Under the pieces are notes generated by a model. It saw nothing but the letters and a program-made list of their open reading frames with translations, made no database searches and was not told the DNA's origin. The position numbers were made by a program, and so were the translations under genes. This document shows positions 7,024 through 15,598 of a stretch of 21,815 nt of DNA, in pieces (position 1 is the first letter of the stretch; each line of letters opens with the position of its first letter). Source of the stretch: Candidatus Latescibacterota bacterium (lineage in GTDB: Bacteria > Latescibacterota > UBA2968 > UBA8231); assembly GCA_022819745.1 (NCBI GenBank), contig JAJEGS010000043.1, positions 1 to 21,815 on the forward strand. Direction: 5' to 3'.

Positions 7024-9565
7024 CGAAAAAGTGCGGCTCTCGATACCCGACCTCTCGCTGGTGGTGCTAATCGGCGTTTCTAGCGCGGGTAAATCGACCT
7101 TTGCCCGCGAGCACTTCCTCCCGACCGAAGTGCTTTCCGCTGACTTTTTTCGCGGAGTGGTCGCAGACGACGAAAACAGCCTAGAGGCCACGGACGATGC
7201 GTTCGCCGCTCTGCACTTTGTCGCCGCCCGCCGCTTGGCGCGGGGCCTTTTGACGGTGGTAGATGCGACCAACGTCCAGCCCGAGGCGCGCAAGCCGCTG
7301 GTGGAACTGGCCAAGCGCTATCACGCCCAGCCGGTGGCCATAGTCTTTGACCTGCCCCAGGCGCTCTGCGAAGAACGCGCAGCCGTGCGCACAGACCGCG
7401 ACTTGCCCCCCCACGTAATCCCCCGGCAATACCGCCAACTGCGCCGCGGCCTCAAGGGCCTCAAGCGCGAGGGATTTCGCCGCTCCTTTGCGCTGCGCTC
7501 GCCCGCGGATGTGGCGCGAGCCGAAGTGGTGCGGGAGAAGCTGTGGCCGGACCGCCGCGAGGAGGGCGGTCCGTTCGACATCATCGGCGATGTCCACGGG
7601 TGTTGCGCCGAACTCGAAATTCTACTTGACCAGCTAGGGTATCGCATTGCAGGGGAAAAGGTGGAGCCGCCGCCGGGGCGCAAGGCCGTCTTCGTCGGCG
7701 ATTTGGTGGACCGCGGCCCCAACGCCCCCGGCGTCCTCGCGCTGGTCATGCGCATGGTGGAGTCGGGCGCGGCCCTGTGCGTGCCGGGCAACCACGACGC
7801 GCGCTTGGTAAGAGCCTTGCAGGGTAGAAAGGTCCAACGCACACACGGCTTGGCGGAGACGCTGACCCAGCTTGACGACGAGACCGCGGAGTTTAAGAAA
7901 AAAGTCGAAACCTTCCTCGGAGGCCTAGTCAGCCACTACGTCCTCGACGGGGGCGCGCTGGTAGTAGCACACGCGGGTATGAAGGAGGAGATGGCTGGCC
8001 GCGCCTCCGGGGCCGTGCGCTCATTTGCCCTGTACGGGGACGTGACGGGCGAGGTGGACGAATTTGGCCTGCCGGTGCGCCGCGATTGGGCGGCTGAGTA
8101 TCGGGGCCGCGCCCGCGTCGTCTATGGCCACACGCCTGTGGCGCAGCCCGAGTGGGTCAACAACGCGATCAACATCGACACCGGCTGCGTGTTTGGCGGC
8201 GCGCTGACGGCGCTGCGCTATCCCGAGTTGGAACTCGTATCCGTCCCGGCCAAGGCGCAGTACGCCGAGCCGGTCCGCCCCTTGGCGGCGCAACAGACGT
8301 GCGATGATGTGCTCGACTTAGCGGATGTGGCCGGGGGCTTCGACTCGAGCTCAGCCAAAGGTCGGCGCGTGGAGACGCGGTTGATGGGGCGAGTTTTCGT
8401 CCATGCGGAGCGGGCGGCCGCGGCACTGGAGGTGATGAGCCGCTTTGCCGTTGATCATAGGTGGCTGGTCTATCTGCCGCCGACGATGGCCCCGTCCCAA
8501 ACCAGCACCCGCCCCGACCTACTCGAACATCCAGACGAGGTCTTGGCGTACTATCGCCGCTGCGGCGTGCGCGAGCTCGTCTGCGAGGAGAAGCAGATGG
8601 GCTCGCGGGCCGTGCTGATCGTCTGCCGCGATCCGGAGACAGCGCAGCGGCGCTTTGGAATAGAGGACGGCAGCGCGGGCATCTGTTACACGCGCACGGG
8701 CCGCCGCTTCTTTACGGATGCGGATTTGGAAGCGGGGATCTTGGACCACGTGCGCCGGGCCTTTGAGCGCAGCGAACTGTGGCGTACGCTGGCGACGGAT
8801 TGGGCGGTACTCGACGCCGAGATCATGCCTTGGTCGGCCAAGGCGCAGCAGCTACTCGAAGACCAGTACGCCGCGATGGGCGCGGCGGCGCGGGTGTCGC
8901 TGGCAGCGTCTGTGGGCGCGCTAGAGCAGGCGGCGGCGCGGGGCGTGGACGTGGGTGAGCTGTTGAGCCGTTGTCGCGGTCGGGCCGAGTCCGTGGCACA
9001 CTATGCCGCGGCGTATCGCCCCTATTGCTGGCCGGTGCGCGCGCTCAAGGATCTCAAAGTGGCTCCTTTTCACCTTTTGGCCACGGAGGGGCAGGTCCAC
9101 GTCAACCAGACCCATGCGTGGCATCTGGAGACCTTGGACAAGCTCTGCGCGGCCGAGCCGGAGTTGCTGTGCGCGGTAGATCGCCGACGGGTGGTTTTGG
9201 ACGACATGGACAGCAGCAGTGAAGTAGTAAGGTGGTGGGAGGAATTGACTGCCAGCGGCAGCGAAGGATTCGTCGCGAAGCCTCTAGACTTCGTCTGCAC
9301 AGGCGAACGCGGCCTCGTCCAGCCGGCGCTCAAGTGCCGGGGCCGCGCGTATTTGCGGCTGATCTACGGGCCTGAGTACACGGAGCGCATAGAGCTGTTG
9401 CGCCGCCGCAACCTCAAGGGCAAGCAGGCGTTGGCCCTGCGGGAATTTGCGCTGGGGGTAGAGGGCTTGGAGCGGTTTGTCGCCGGACAGCCCTTGCACC
9501 GGGTACACGAATGCGTATTTGGGGTCTTGGCGTTGGAAAGCGCGCCGATTGACCCTCGGTTTTAG
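7016..9565 (+). CDS. pnkp: Polynucleotide kinase-phosphatase-ligase Pnkp (RNA repair)
   Basis: The 849-residue product has the three-domain bacterial Pnkp layout. The N-terminal kinase carries the P-loop GVSSAGKST (20-28) for 5'-OH phosphorylation. The central metallophosphoesterase removes 2',3'-cyclic phosphate or 3'-phosphate: GDVHG (D192, H194), GDLVDRGP (D229, D232, R233), GNHD (258-261), AHAGM and YGHTP. The C-terminal adenylyltransferase/ligase domain has the lysine motif EEKQMGSR with K526 as the predicted AMP acceptor. The GTG start overlaps the end of hen1, and full RNA sealing by Pnkp is known to require Hen1. All key motifs I looked for are intact. It differs from neighbours only by a short GC-rich insertion-like element at 8337-8356 between the phosphatase and ligase domains. 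Confidence 0.96.
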   Translation: MADEKVRLSIPDLSLVVLIGVSSAGKSTFAREHFLPTEVLSADFFRGVVADDENSLEATDDAFAALHFVAARRLARGLLTVVDATNVQPEARKPLVELAKRYHAQPVAIVFDLPQALCEERAAVRTDRDLPPHVIPRQYRQLRRGLKGLKREGFRRSFALRSPADVARAEVVREKLWPDRREEGGPFDIIGDVHGCCAELEILLDQLGYRIAGEKVEPPPGRKAVFVGDLVDRGPNAPGVLALVMRMVESGAALCVPGNHDARLVRALQGRKVQRTHGLAETLTQLDDETAEFKKKVETFLGGLVSHYVLDGGALVVAHAGMKEEMAGRASGAVRSFALYGDVTGEVDEFGLPVRRDWAAEYRGRARVVYGHTPVAQPEWVNNAINIDTGCVFGGALTALRYPELELVSVPAKAQYAEPVRPLAAQQTCDDVLDLADVAGGFDSSSAKGRRVETRLMGRVFVHAERAAAALEVMSRFAVDHRWLVYLPPTMAPSQTSTRPDLLEHPDEVLAYYRRCGVRELVCEEKQMGSRAVLIVCRDPETAQRRFGIEDGSAGICYTRTGRRFFTDADLEAGILDHVRRAFERSELWRTLATDWAVLDAEIMPWSAKAQQLLEDQYAAMGAAARVSLAASVGALEQAAARGVDVGELLSRCRGRAESVAHYAAAYRPYCWPVRALKDLKVAPFHLLATEGQVHVNQTHAWHLETLDKLCAAEPELLCAVDRRRVVLDDMDSSSEVVRWWEELTASGSEGFVAKPLDFVCTGERGLVQPALKCRGRAYLRLIYGPEYTERIELLRRRNLKGKQALALREFALGVEGLERFVAGQPLHRVHECVFGVLALESAPIDPRF
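8337..8356 (+). repeat. Short dispersed element, divergent copy inside pnkp
   Basis: GCTTCGAC-TC-GAGCTCAGCC matches the element at 15791-15814 except for a 2-base insertion and loss of the final GAG. It encodes GFDSSSA in the linker between the phosphatase and ligase domains of Pnkp. As the most divergent of four copies it may be chance similarity. Confidence 0.35.
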
Positions 9566-9666
9566 AAGCTGCCCAAAGCTCCAATCGGCTGTCCTTGGAC
9601 GGCAACGTATCCACAGATGAACGTAGATGTGAGATGACGTTGATCGGAGTCTTAGGAATGGGCCGC

Positions 9667-9696
9667 TTGCGTTGCCGCCCACTGTCTCGGTATTAT
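9667..9696 (+). promoter_or_regulatory. Candidate sigma-70-type promoter for nfuA
   Basis: TTGCGT (9667-9672) and TATTAT (9691-9696) are separated by 18 bp and lie about 30 bp before the nfuA ATG. The -10 matches consensus at 5 of 6 positions and the -35 is weak. It follows a 100-nt stretch with no gene after pnkp, where a new transcript would be expected to start. The Shine-Dalgarno GGAGG (9716-9720) follows. Confidence 0.4.
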
Positions 9697-9727
9697 CAAA
9701 CAGTTACGTCTCGACGGAGGACAGACC

Positions 9728-10297
9728 ATGATTACCATCACTGAAGCAGCAGAAGAGAAAATTGCCAATCTAGTCGCCGCAAGCGACAAGCCGGTCAAGG
9801 GTTTGCGCATCGGTGCCCGCCTCGACCCCGCCAAGCAGGTTGACTACAAGCTGGCGTTCATCTCCGATCAGCAGGTGGGCGGCGACGATCAGGTCGTCCA
9901 CTTCGAGGGATTTGACGTGTACATCGATCCCGAAAGTGCCGACCTGCTGGCGGAAGCCAAGGTGGATTACGTAGATGGGCTGATGGGTTCGGGCTTCAAG
10001 ATTGAGCGCCCGCGCAAGATGCCCACGCACCTGAGCGGCCCGATGGCCGAGACCGTCCACCGCGTCATCGAAACCCAAATCAACCCGGGCGTGGCTTCGC
10101 ACGGCGGCGTGGTGACCTTAGTAGATATTAAAGGCAACACGGTATTTGTGCAGATGGGCGGGGGCTGTCAGGGCTGTGGCCAAGCGGATGTGACGCTCAA
10201 ACAGGGCATCATTCGCATGATCAAGGAGGCCGTGCCCGAGGTGGAAGACGTGGTTGACGCGACGGATCACGACGCAGGAGAAAACCCGTATTACTAG
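9728..10297 (+). CDS. nfuA: Fe-S cluster biogenesis/carrier protein NfuA
   Basis: The 189-residue product has the NfuA layout: an N-terminal degenerate A-type (HesB/IscA-like) domain (1 to about 95, MITITEAAEEKIANLV) that lacks the usual cysteines, and a C-terminal NifU-like domain (about 105-185). The cluster-binding CxxC is GGGCQGCGQADVTL with C147 and C150. The length nearly equals that of E. coli NfuA (191). NfuA receives a 4Fe-4S cluster and delivers it to apo-enzymes in the cytosol, especially under oxidative stress or iron limitation. ATG 9728 has GGAGG 7 nt upstream. The dioxygenase gene follows after 17 nt with its own Shine-Dalgarno, so the two are probably co-transcribed. Confidence 0.95.
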   Translation: MITITEAAEEKIANLVAASDKPVKGLRIGARLDPAKQVDYKLAFISDQQVGGDDQVVHFEGFDVYIDPESADLLAEAKVDYVDGLMGSGFKIERPRKMPTHLSGPMAETVHRVIETQINPGVASHGGVVTLVDIKGNTVFVQMGGGCQGCGQADVTLKQGIIRMIKEAVPEVEDVVDATDHDAGENPYY

Positions 10298-10314
10298 GCC
10301 CGAGGAGAGGATCT

Positions 10315-11118
10315 ATGACAACGGCGTTGCCGCTGGTGGCGCGGCCCGATTTAGCGGGCTATGTGCAGGCGATGAAGGAAGACGGATACGCCTATTTTCC
10401 CCAGGTGCTCAACGAGCAAGAAATCGCCGAGCTGCGCCAGGCTATGGACGAGTTGACCGCGCTGGAGGAAAGCTACGACCGCCACACCGACCCCGCCGAA
10501 CATGGCTTCCTCAACAAGAGCATCAACAACGCCTTTAACCGCGCGCCGATCTTCGCCCAGTACTTGGACCGAACCGAAATCATCGACCTAGTCGAAGCGG
10601 TACACGGCGACGACTGCCACTGCATCGGCATGACGGCTTGGATTACCGGCCCCGGCCGCCCGGACCAAACCCTGCACGCCGACTGGCAGCCGCTGACCCT
10701 GCCGGAAGAAGTCATGGGTCACCCAGCGGTAGAAATTCCAATCTTTATCACCACAGCCCATTACTATCTCGACGATCTGACCGAGGAGTTGGGGCCGACT
10801 CACTTCGTGCCGGGCAGCCACCGCGCGGGTCGGCGGCCCCGTGCGGGCGAGACCAGTTTTAAGGGCGTCGAAGAGCAGAGCATCTTGTGCAAGGCCGGCG
10901 ACTGCGTGCTGTTCCGCTGCGAGGTTTGGCACCGGGGCACGGCCAATACGAGCGAGCAGACGCGCTACCTGCTCCAAGTACACTACGCCCAGCGCATTAT
11001 CACTCAGAAGTACCCACCCTATCTGAATAAATTCCAATTCGACGCGGCCCTATTGGCGGAGGCTACGCCGCGGCAGCGGCGGCTTTTGGGCGACCACGTG
11101 CCGAGCAACTACGACTAG
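10315..11118 (+). CDS. Phytanoyl-CoA dioxygenase (PhyH)-family protein
   Basis: The 267-residue product is a non-heme Fe(II)/2-oxoglutarate oxygenase of the PhyH type. The iron-binding triad is visible as LHADWQ (H121, D123) and VWHRGTAN (H206), and the 2-oxoglutarate-binding Arg as TRYLLQVHY (R217). The loop LGPTHFVPGSH between them is typical of the family. GAGGAG lies 6 nt before ATG 10315. The substrate is unknown; family members hydroxylate many small molecules besides phytanoyl-CoA, and this family is expanded in several uncultivated marine lineages. An 18-bp perfect palindrome begins 4 nt after its stop. Confidence 0.9.
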   Translation: MTTALPLVARPDLAGYVQAMKEDGYAYFPQVLNEQEIAELRQAMDELTALEESYDRHTDPAEHGFLNKSINNAFNRAPIFAQYLDRTEIIDLVEAVHGDDCHCIGMTAWITGPGRPDQTLHADWQPLTLPEEVMGHPAVEIPIFITTAHYYLDDLTEELGPTHFVPGSHRAGRRPRAGETSFKGVEEQSILCKAGDCVLFRCEVWHRGTANTSEQTRYLLQVHYAQRIITQKYPPYLNKFQFDAALLAEATPRQRRLLGDHVPSNYD

Positions 11119-11122
11119 AAGA

Positions 11123-11140
11123 GGCGACCGGCCGGTCGCC
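11123..11140. repeat. Perfect 18-bp palindrome, REP/MITE-like hairpin
   Basis: GGCGACCGGCCGGTCGCC is a perfect palindrome starting 4 nt after the dioxygenase stop, and CCTACC follows on the right arm. The core GGCGACC/GGTCGCCCCTAC resembles a class of short extragenic palindromes that recur in many bacterial genomes; this is from memory. As RNA it would form a strong hairpin between the dioxygenase gene and the response regulator. No T-run follows, so a classical terminator is unlikely, but it could stabilise the 3' end or attenuate transcription. It is the only copy in the window. Confidence 0.6.
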
Positions 11141-11186
11141 CCTACCAACCGGATTACGGTCCCACCGAATGGATGAATAACGCACT

Positions 11187-11558
11187 ATGACTAATTCTCC
11201 GATATCCGTCCTGCTCTTTGAGGACAATCCCATTCACGCCCGTCTGTTGCAGGGCTTTCTAAAACCGGAATTTGCCGTGGAAGCGGTCGATAACTTAGCG
11301 GCCGGCTTGGCTCGGTTAGAAGCCGGTGGCATCGACGCGATCCTCCTCGACCTAGTACTGCCCGACAGCCAGGAGCTGGCCACCTTCGAGCGCGTCAAAG
11401 CAACCGTCCCGAATATCCCCGTACTGGTCCTGACGGGCCTTGATGACGAAGTACTCGCCGAAGAGGCCGTGGCGGCCGGTGCCCGAGATTACCTAATCAA
11501 AACGCAGATCAATGGCGAGAGTTTGGCCCGGTCTATCCGGGAGGCCGTAGCAGGTTAG
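11187..11558 (+). CDS. Stand-alone response regulator (CheY-like receiver)
   Basis: The 123-residue product is a single receiver domain with no output domain. The acidic pocket is in LLFEDNP (E12, D13), the phospho-acceptor is D55 in [10 protein letters not shown], the switch Thr is in VLTGLDDE, and the conserved Lys is K105 in DYLIKTQ. It ends 2 nt before the hybrid kinase ATG, so the two are co-transcribed and very likely partners: the kinase or its HPt domain may phosphorylate this protein. No strong Shine-Dalgarno is seen before ATG 11187. The hairpin at 11123-11140 lies just upstream of the pair. Confidence 0.92.
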   Translation: MTNSPISVLLFEDNPIHARLLQGFLKPEFAVEAVDNLAAGLARLEAGGIDAILLDLVLPDSQELATFERVKATVPNIPVLVLTGLDDEVLAEEAVAAGARDYLIKTQINGESLARSIREAVAG

Positions 11559-11560
11559 CT

Positions 11561-14512
11561 ATGGGGGGCGATCCCCGCTTCCTGAACTGGGCTGGCTGGC
11601 TGGCGCGATTGGCAGCTTCCGTGACCGTGCTCGCGGGCGCGCTGGTGCTGTGGGGCTGGCACACCGACGACGAATACCTCAAAAGCTTCATGCACATCAG
11701 TTGGGTGGCGACGCACCCGCTTGTGGCGATGCAGTTTATCTTGGCCGGCGCGTCGCTTTTGTTGTTACAGGCCGAGCCGCTGAGCCGCTGGCGGCGATAT
11801 GCGGGCGTAGTGTTGGGGGCGACCGTAGTGGTGATTGCCGTGCTCAAGTTAGTCGGCTATCAGTACAACTGGGAGCGGGGCGTCGATACGTACCTTTTTT
11901 ATTTCAAGCTGGGCGTCTCGCGGATGTCGCCCAATGCAGCGTTTTCCTTCTTGCTGATAGGCCTGGCCTTGGTGCTGATGGATGTGCAGGTGAGGGGCCG
12001 CGCCTATCTGTCGCAGATCTGCGTGATCGCGGCGACGGTCATCGGACTTTTGTCGATGAGCAGCTACTTCCACAACGTGCTGCTGCTCTATGGGGTATCC
12101 GGGTTCGTTCCGGTCGTCCCCGACACGGCCACCGAATTCCTCATCCTCTGCTTTGGCCTGCTGTGCGCTCGTCCGCACCGCGAGCCAGTCGCGACCATCA
12201 TCAGCACTACGGAGGGCGGTTCCGTGGCGCGCCGTCTCTTGCCGGCCGCCTTTGTCATTCCCCTCTTACTCGACTGGGTGCGCATTCAGGTCGAGAGCCT
12301 CTATGGCTACGAGTTTGGCTTCTCACTCTTTACGCTGCTCAATATCTTGGCCTTCGCCCTGCTGATATGGTGGAACGCCGCGTCGCTTTCGCGAGTCGAT
12401 GCGGAGAGGCGGCGCTCGGAAAAGCAGCTACAGGAGCAATACCGCCTAACTGCGGAGACGGCGCAATCCGAGCACGAGGCTCTGTTGGCACTCGAAGAGT
12501 CGCAGGAGGCCCTGCGCGATGCCAAGGAGCAGGCCGAAGCGGCCAATCAGGCTAAGAGCGCGTTCTTGGCCAATATGAGCCACGAAATCCGCACTCCAAT
12601 GAACGGCATCATCGGCATGACCGAGCTCTTGGGCCGCACCCAGCTCGAATCGCAACAGCGCAACTACTTGACGTTGGTGCAGCAGTCGGCAGAATCCCTG
12701 TTGTCCCTGCTCAACGACATCCTCGACTTCTCCAGAGTCGAAGCAGGCCGCTTGGCGCTGGAAGAGATCGAGTTCGGCCTGCGCGACGAAGTGGGCAATG
12801 CCGTGCAGACACTGGCCATGCACGCGGCGAGCAAAAACATAGAGCTCGTGTGCCACATCCCCGCGGATGTCCCCGACCGCTTGGTCGGCGATCCGCGCCG
12901 CTTGCGCCAAGTGGTGATCAATTTGGTGGGCAATGCCGTCAAATTTACCGAGGAAGGCGAAGTGGAAGTTGGCATCGCTGTGGAAGAGGCCTTGCCGGAT
13001 GCCGTGGGCCTGCGCCTGTGGGTGCGCGATACCGGGGTCGGCATTGCGCCGGAGAAACAGGCGGGGATATTCGACTCTTTCAGCCAAGTCGATAGCTCGA
13101 CTTCGCGGCGCTTTGGCGGCAGCGGCTTGGGTTTAGCCATCTCGCAGCAGTTAGTCGAGCTGATGGGGGGGCGCATCTGGGTCGAGAGCGAGGAGGGCAA
13201 AGGCAGCATCTTTTACTGCACGGTCCGCTTAGGGTTGGGAACGCCGGAGACTAAGCGCGCCGATCTGGTCTCGCTACAGGGGCTAAAGGTCTTAGTCGTT
13301 GACGACCACGCGACCAATCGGCGAATCCTCGAAGAGATCCTGAAAAGCTGGGAGATGGAGGCTGAGCTCGTAGAGAGCGGCTCGGCTGCCATAGCAGCTT
13401 TGGCGGCCGCGGCACAGACTTCGGCAGGCTCAGCCGAGTCGCCCTTCGACCTCGTGCTGATGGATCTGATGATGCCGGAGATGGACGGCCTAGAAACGGT
13501 GGCGATAATCCGCGAGAATGCGGTGTTTGCCCAAGTGCCGGTGCTGCTGCTTTCCTCGGCCGACCGAGCCGGGTTCAGCGCGCGCGCGCGCTCCTTGGGC
13601 ATTGCCCGCAGCCTGATCAAGCCGATCAAGCAGTCCGACCTGCTAGAGGCCATTGGCGCGGCCCTTGAGGCTGCCCCGACGGTGGAGACAAGGCGCGGTG
13701 ATGCGCCTGAGGACGAGTCGGTGACGGTCGAGAGTTGGGGCCGAACAGCACGTCGCATCCTCTTGGCCGAGGATGGGGCGATCAACCAACAGGTGGCCGT
13801 GCGGCTGCTAGAGGAGCGCGGCCACTCGGTAGTGGTAGTGGACAATGGCCGCGCGGCCGTGGAGCAGGTGGCCGCGCAGGCTTCGGCGAGCTCAGCCGAG
13901 CCGCCCTTTGACGTGGTGCTGATGGACGTGCAAATGCCGGAGATGGACGGCCTAGAGGCGACGGCGGCCATTCGCCGTGCAGAGGCACAGACCGGCGGAC
14001 ACGTTCCGATCATTGCCATGACTGCCCACGCCATGAAAGGCGACCGCGACCGCTTCTTGGCGGCGGGCATGGATGGTTATGTGGCCAAGCCCGTGCGCCC
14101 GCACGAGCTGTACGCGGCCGTGGAGGGTGGCGGCCCCAATGATGAGGACGGACTGCCCGCGCCTGTGGATGTGTTCTTCGAGTGGGATGCTGCGCTCGAA
14201 AACGTCGGCGGCGACGAGGCCATGCTGCGCGAGCTTGCGGAGATGTTTTTTGCCGAGTGTCCCAAGCTGATGCAGCAGATCCGCGAGCACATCGCTAGCG
14301 CGGACGGCCCCGAGTTGCGGCGGGCCGCGCATACGCTCAAAGGGTCGGCGCACGTTTTCGGAGCAGAGGAGGCAGCCGAGGCTGCGCATCGGTTGGAGGA
14401 AATCGGGCGCGAGGAAGCGTTTGCCGACGCGGAGGAAGCCCTAGTGTTGCTGGAGGATGAAGTGGCGCGGTTGCTGCCGGCTTTGCGGGAGCGGGTTGCG
14501 GCTGACGCGTAA
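11561..14512 (+). CDS. Membrane hybrid histidine kinase (HisKA-HATPase-REC-REC-HPt)
   Basis: The 983-residue product begins with about seven or eight membrane helices (residues about 13-270) of a sensor type I do not recognise, then a coiled-coil linker (about 278-330). HisKA carries [15 protein letters not shown] with phospho-acceptor H341. The HATPase domain shows the N box [23 protein letters not shown] and [10 protein letters not shown]. Receiver 1 has D635 ([13 protein letters not shown]), receiver 2 has D789 ([13 protein letters not shown]) and the C-terminal HPt has H924 ([13 protein letters not shown]). All phosphorelay residues are present, so it can run a multistep relay, with the upstream stand-alone receiver as a likely output. 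Each receiver contains a copy of a short GC-rich element just before its PFD strand. The inducing signal is unknown. Confidence 0.95.
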   Translation: MGGDPRFLNWAGWLARLAASVTVLAGALVLWGWHTDDEYLKSFMHISWVATHPLVAMQFILAGASLLLLQAEPLSRWRRYAGVVLGATVVVIAVLKLVGYQYNWERGVDTYLFYFKLGVSRMSPNAAFSFLLIGLALVLMDVQVRGRAYLSQICVIAATVIGLLSMSSYFHNVLLLYGVSGFVPVVPDTATEFLILCFGLLCARPHREPVATIISTTEGGSVARRLLPAAFVIPLLLDWVRIQVESLYGYEFGFSLFTLLNILAFALLIWWNAASLSRVDAERRRSEKQLQEQYRLTAETAQSEHEALLALEESQEALRDAKEQAEAANQAKSAFLANMSHEIRTPMNGIIGMTELLGRTQLESQQRNYLTLVQQSAESLLSLLNDILDFSRVEAGRLALEEIEFGLRDEVGNAVQTLAMHAASKNIELVCHIPADVPDRLVGDPRRLRQVVINLVGNAVKFTEEGEVEVGIAVEEALPDAVGLRLWVRDTGVGIAPEKQAGIFDSFSQVDSSTSRRFGGSGLGLAISQQLVELMGGRIWVESEEGKGSIFYCTVRLGLGTPETKRADLVSLQGLKVLVVDDHATNRRILEEILKSWEMEAELVESGSAAIAALAAAAQTSAGSAESPFDLVLMDLMMPEMDGLETVAIIRENAVFAQVPVLLLSSADRAGFSARARSLGIARSLIKPIKQSDLLEAIGAALEAAPTVETRRGDAPEDESVTVESWGRTARRILLAEDGAINQQVAVRLLEERGHSVVVVDNGRAAVEQVAAQASASSAEPPFDVVLMDVQMPEMDGLEATAAIRRAEAQTGGHVPIIAMTAHAMKGDRDRFLAAGMDGYVAKPVRPHELYAAVEGGGPNDEDGLPAPVDVFFEWDAALENVGGDEAMLRELAEMFFAECPKLMQQIREHIASADGPELRRAAHTLKGSAHVFGAEEAAEAAHRLEEIGREEAFADAEEALVLLEDEVARLLPALRERVAADA
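13418..13441 (+). repeat. Short dispersed element, copy in receiver 1
   Basis: ACTTCGGCAGGCTCAGCC followed by GAGTCG encodes TSAGSAES, just before the PFDLVLMD strand of receiver 1. It matches 13880-13903 and 15791-15814 at most positions. TTCGGC and GCCGAG can pair into a small hairpin. Confidence 0.55.
13880..13903 (+). repeat. Short dispersed element, copy in receiver 2
   Basis: GCTTCGGCGAGCTCAGCC followed by GAGCCG encodes ASASSAEP, just before the PFDVVLMD strand of receiver 2. Part of the likeness to the receiver 1 copy could come from duplication of the receivers, but the copy at 15791-15814 in an unrelated gene cannot be explained that way. Confidence 0.55.
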
Positions 14513-14533
14513 CGCCGAAGGAGAAGACAAACG

Positions 14534-14863
14534 ATGAAACGAGTGTACACTACGCAGGACTTGGCCATGCTCAGTCATCTCAAAAACTCGCTGGCTGCAC
14601 AGGGCATTGAATGCGTTTTGCGCGGTCAGCACCTGCTCGGCGGCGTGGGCGAGTTGCCCCCGATTGAGTGCTGGCCGGAGTTGTGGGTCTTGGACGACAA
14701 ACAGGTCGCGGCCGCGAAGTCGCACATCGACACGCTGTTTGCAACGGCTGCGAAAGACGAAGCACCGTGGACCTGCGCCGCGTGCGGCGAGGAGTGCCCA
14801 GGGGCGTTTACGGACTGTTGGAGTTGCGGAGCGGCTAGGGCCGAAAAGAGCGAGGCTTCCTGA
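14534..14863 (+). CDS. DUF2007-like protein with C-terminal zinc ribbon
   Basis: The 109-residue product has an N-terminal DUF2007-like domain (about 1-68, opening MKRVYTTQDLAMLSHLKNSL and containing ELWVLDD), a small ferredoxin-like fold of unknown biochemical role sometimes called a putative signal-transducing protein. A zinc ribbon follows: WTCAACGEECPG and FTDCWSCGAA with C81, C84, C95 and C98 in a CxxC...CxxC arrangement. AAGGAG precedes ATG 14534, and the gene begins 21 nt after the hybrid kinase, so it is probably in the same transcript. A link to the kinase signal is possible but not shown. Confidence 0.8.
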   Translation: MKRVYTTQDLAMLSHLKNSLAAQGIECVLRGQHLLGGVGELPPIECWPELWVLDDKQVAAAKSHIDTLFATAAKDEAPWTCAACGEECPGAFTDCWSCGAARAEKSEAS

Positions 14864-14895
14864 TTGTTTGTTTTTGTTATTGACCTTCACGTAAG

Positions 14896-15141
14896 TTGAT
14901 TTACCTCGTCGATCCCAATGCCAATACGGAGCGTTGTAAATCAAATTTGGTGAACCTCAATAATGTACAAATCGTCGACGCCACCGACGGCGTAATAATA
15001 GGCCGCGACGGCAGCTTTGCCTTTTCTCTCCCCGAATACCTTTTAGAGGAGCTTTCTCTATGCTGGAAATCATGGTCGGAGTTGTTGTTGTCGTCTTGGC
15101 TTTTATTTGGTGGTGTCGACGGCGCAAAAAGCAGCAGCTAA
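14896..15141 (+). CDS. Doubtful small ORF before the membrane-protein gene
   Basis: From a TTG at 14896 the frame reads IYLVDPNANTERCKSNLV then IIGRDGSFAFSLPEYLLEEL, which looks protein-like up to about base 15055. Beyond that it overlaps the next gene in another frame until the stop at 15141. There is no ATG and no clear Shine-Dalgarno at the TTG, and the stretch is more AT-rich than its surroundings. It may be a remnant whose 3' part was replaced. Nothing else can be supported in 14864-15059, apart from the AGAGGAG at about 15045-15052 serving the next gene. Confidence 0.25.
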   Translation: MIYLVDPNANTERCKSNLVNLNNVQIVDATDGVIIGRDGSFAFSLPEYLLEELSLCWKSWSELLLSSWLLFGGVDGAKSSS

Positions 15142-15560
15142 TCGCCGAAATAAGCGAGCCGGTAATTGCCGAACTCAACGCGCTAGCCGCCAATCCAGAG
15201 CGAGACCTCACGCCCGCCATAGATGCCTTGACTTTAGCAGAGAGAAAAAACCGTAGGGGAGATTTTTCCTAGGCTGCACTAGTGGCGCGTTGCGGTCTCT
15301 ATGTCCTTGAAGACCCAGACTTTGCTCCTGCTACGGCAGCTCGCCTGATGGGGTATAGCCACAAGTATGGATGGGACTTTGAGGGTAGGGGCCCCCAGTA
15401 CCTACCAGCACAGGGAATGGCACTTGCCGCCTTTATTTGGGCTTCTTGCGGTGCCACCTACTTGGCTGCCGCTGCATTGAACTTGGCTGAGAAGCTAGGG
15501 GCTTCTGCCTCTGAACTTGCACCCACGAAGACGGCCTTAGCCAACCTTATAGGAGAGTGA
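15060..15560 (+). pseudogene. Small membrane protein gene interrupted by an in-frame TAG
   Basis: From ATG 15060, preceded by a good AGAGGAG Shine-Dalgarno, the first 70 codons encode an N-terminal membrane helix (IMVGVVVVVLAFIWW), a basic stop-transfer stretch (CRRRKKQQ) and helices with AERKNRRGDFS. A TAG at 15270-15272 then ends the frame. The same frame continues with AALVARCGLYVLEDPDF and a second helical region (MALAAFIWASCGATYLAAAA) to TGA 15558-15560, giving 166 codons in all. A GTG at 15282 has no Shine-Dalgarno, so independent translation of the second half is doubtful. A CAG to TAG change would restore GDFSQAALVARCG. The family is unknown. A point nonsense mutation or a sequencing error are the simplest explanations. 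Confidence 0.6.
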
Positions 15561-15598
15561 TCCATACCAACGACCGTGCGGTTGGCGGAAGGATATCT

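Noticed and set aside
11650..12555. 301-aa plus-strand open frame
   Set aside because: It is another frame of the hybrid kinase gene, which has clear domains throughout.
12446..14070. Long minus-strand frames (213 and 285 aa)
   Set aside because: They are antisense shadows of the kinase and receiver domains in high-GC DNA.
15270..15272. TAG (and the TAA in the 1376-1578 remnant) as reassigned sense codons
   Set aside because: Most complete genes in the window end in TAG, and TAA and TGA are also used as ordinary stops, so recoding is not supported.
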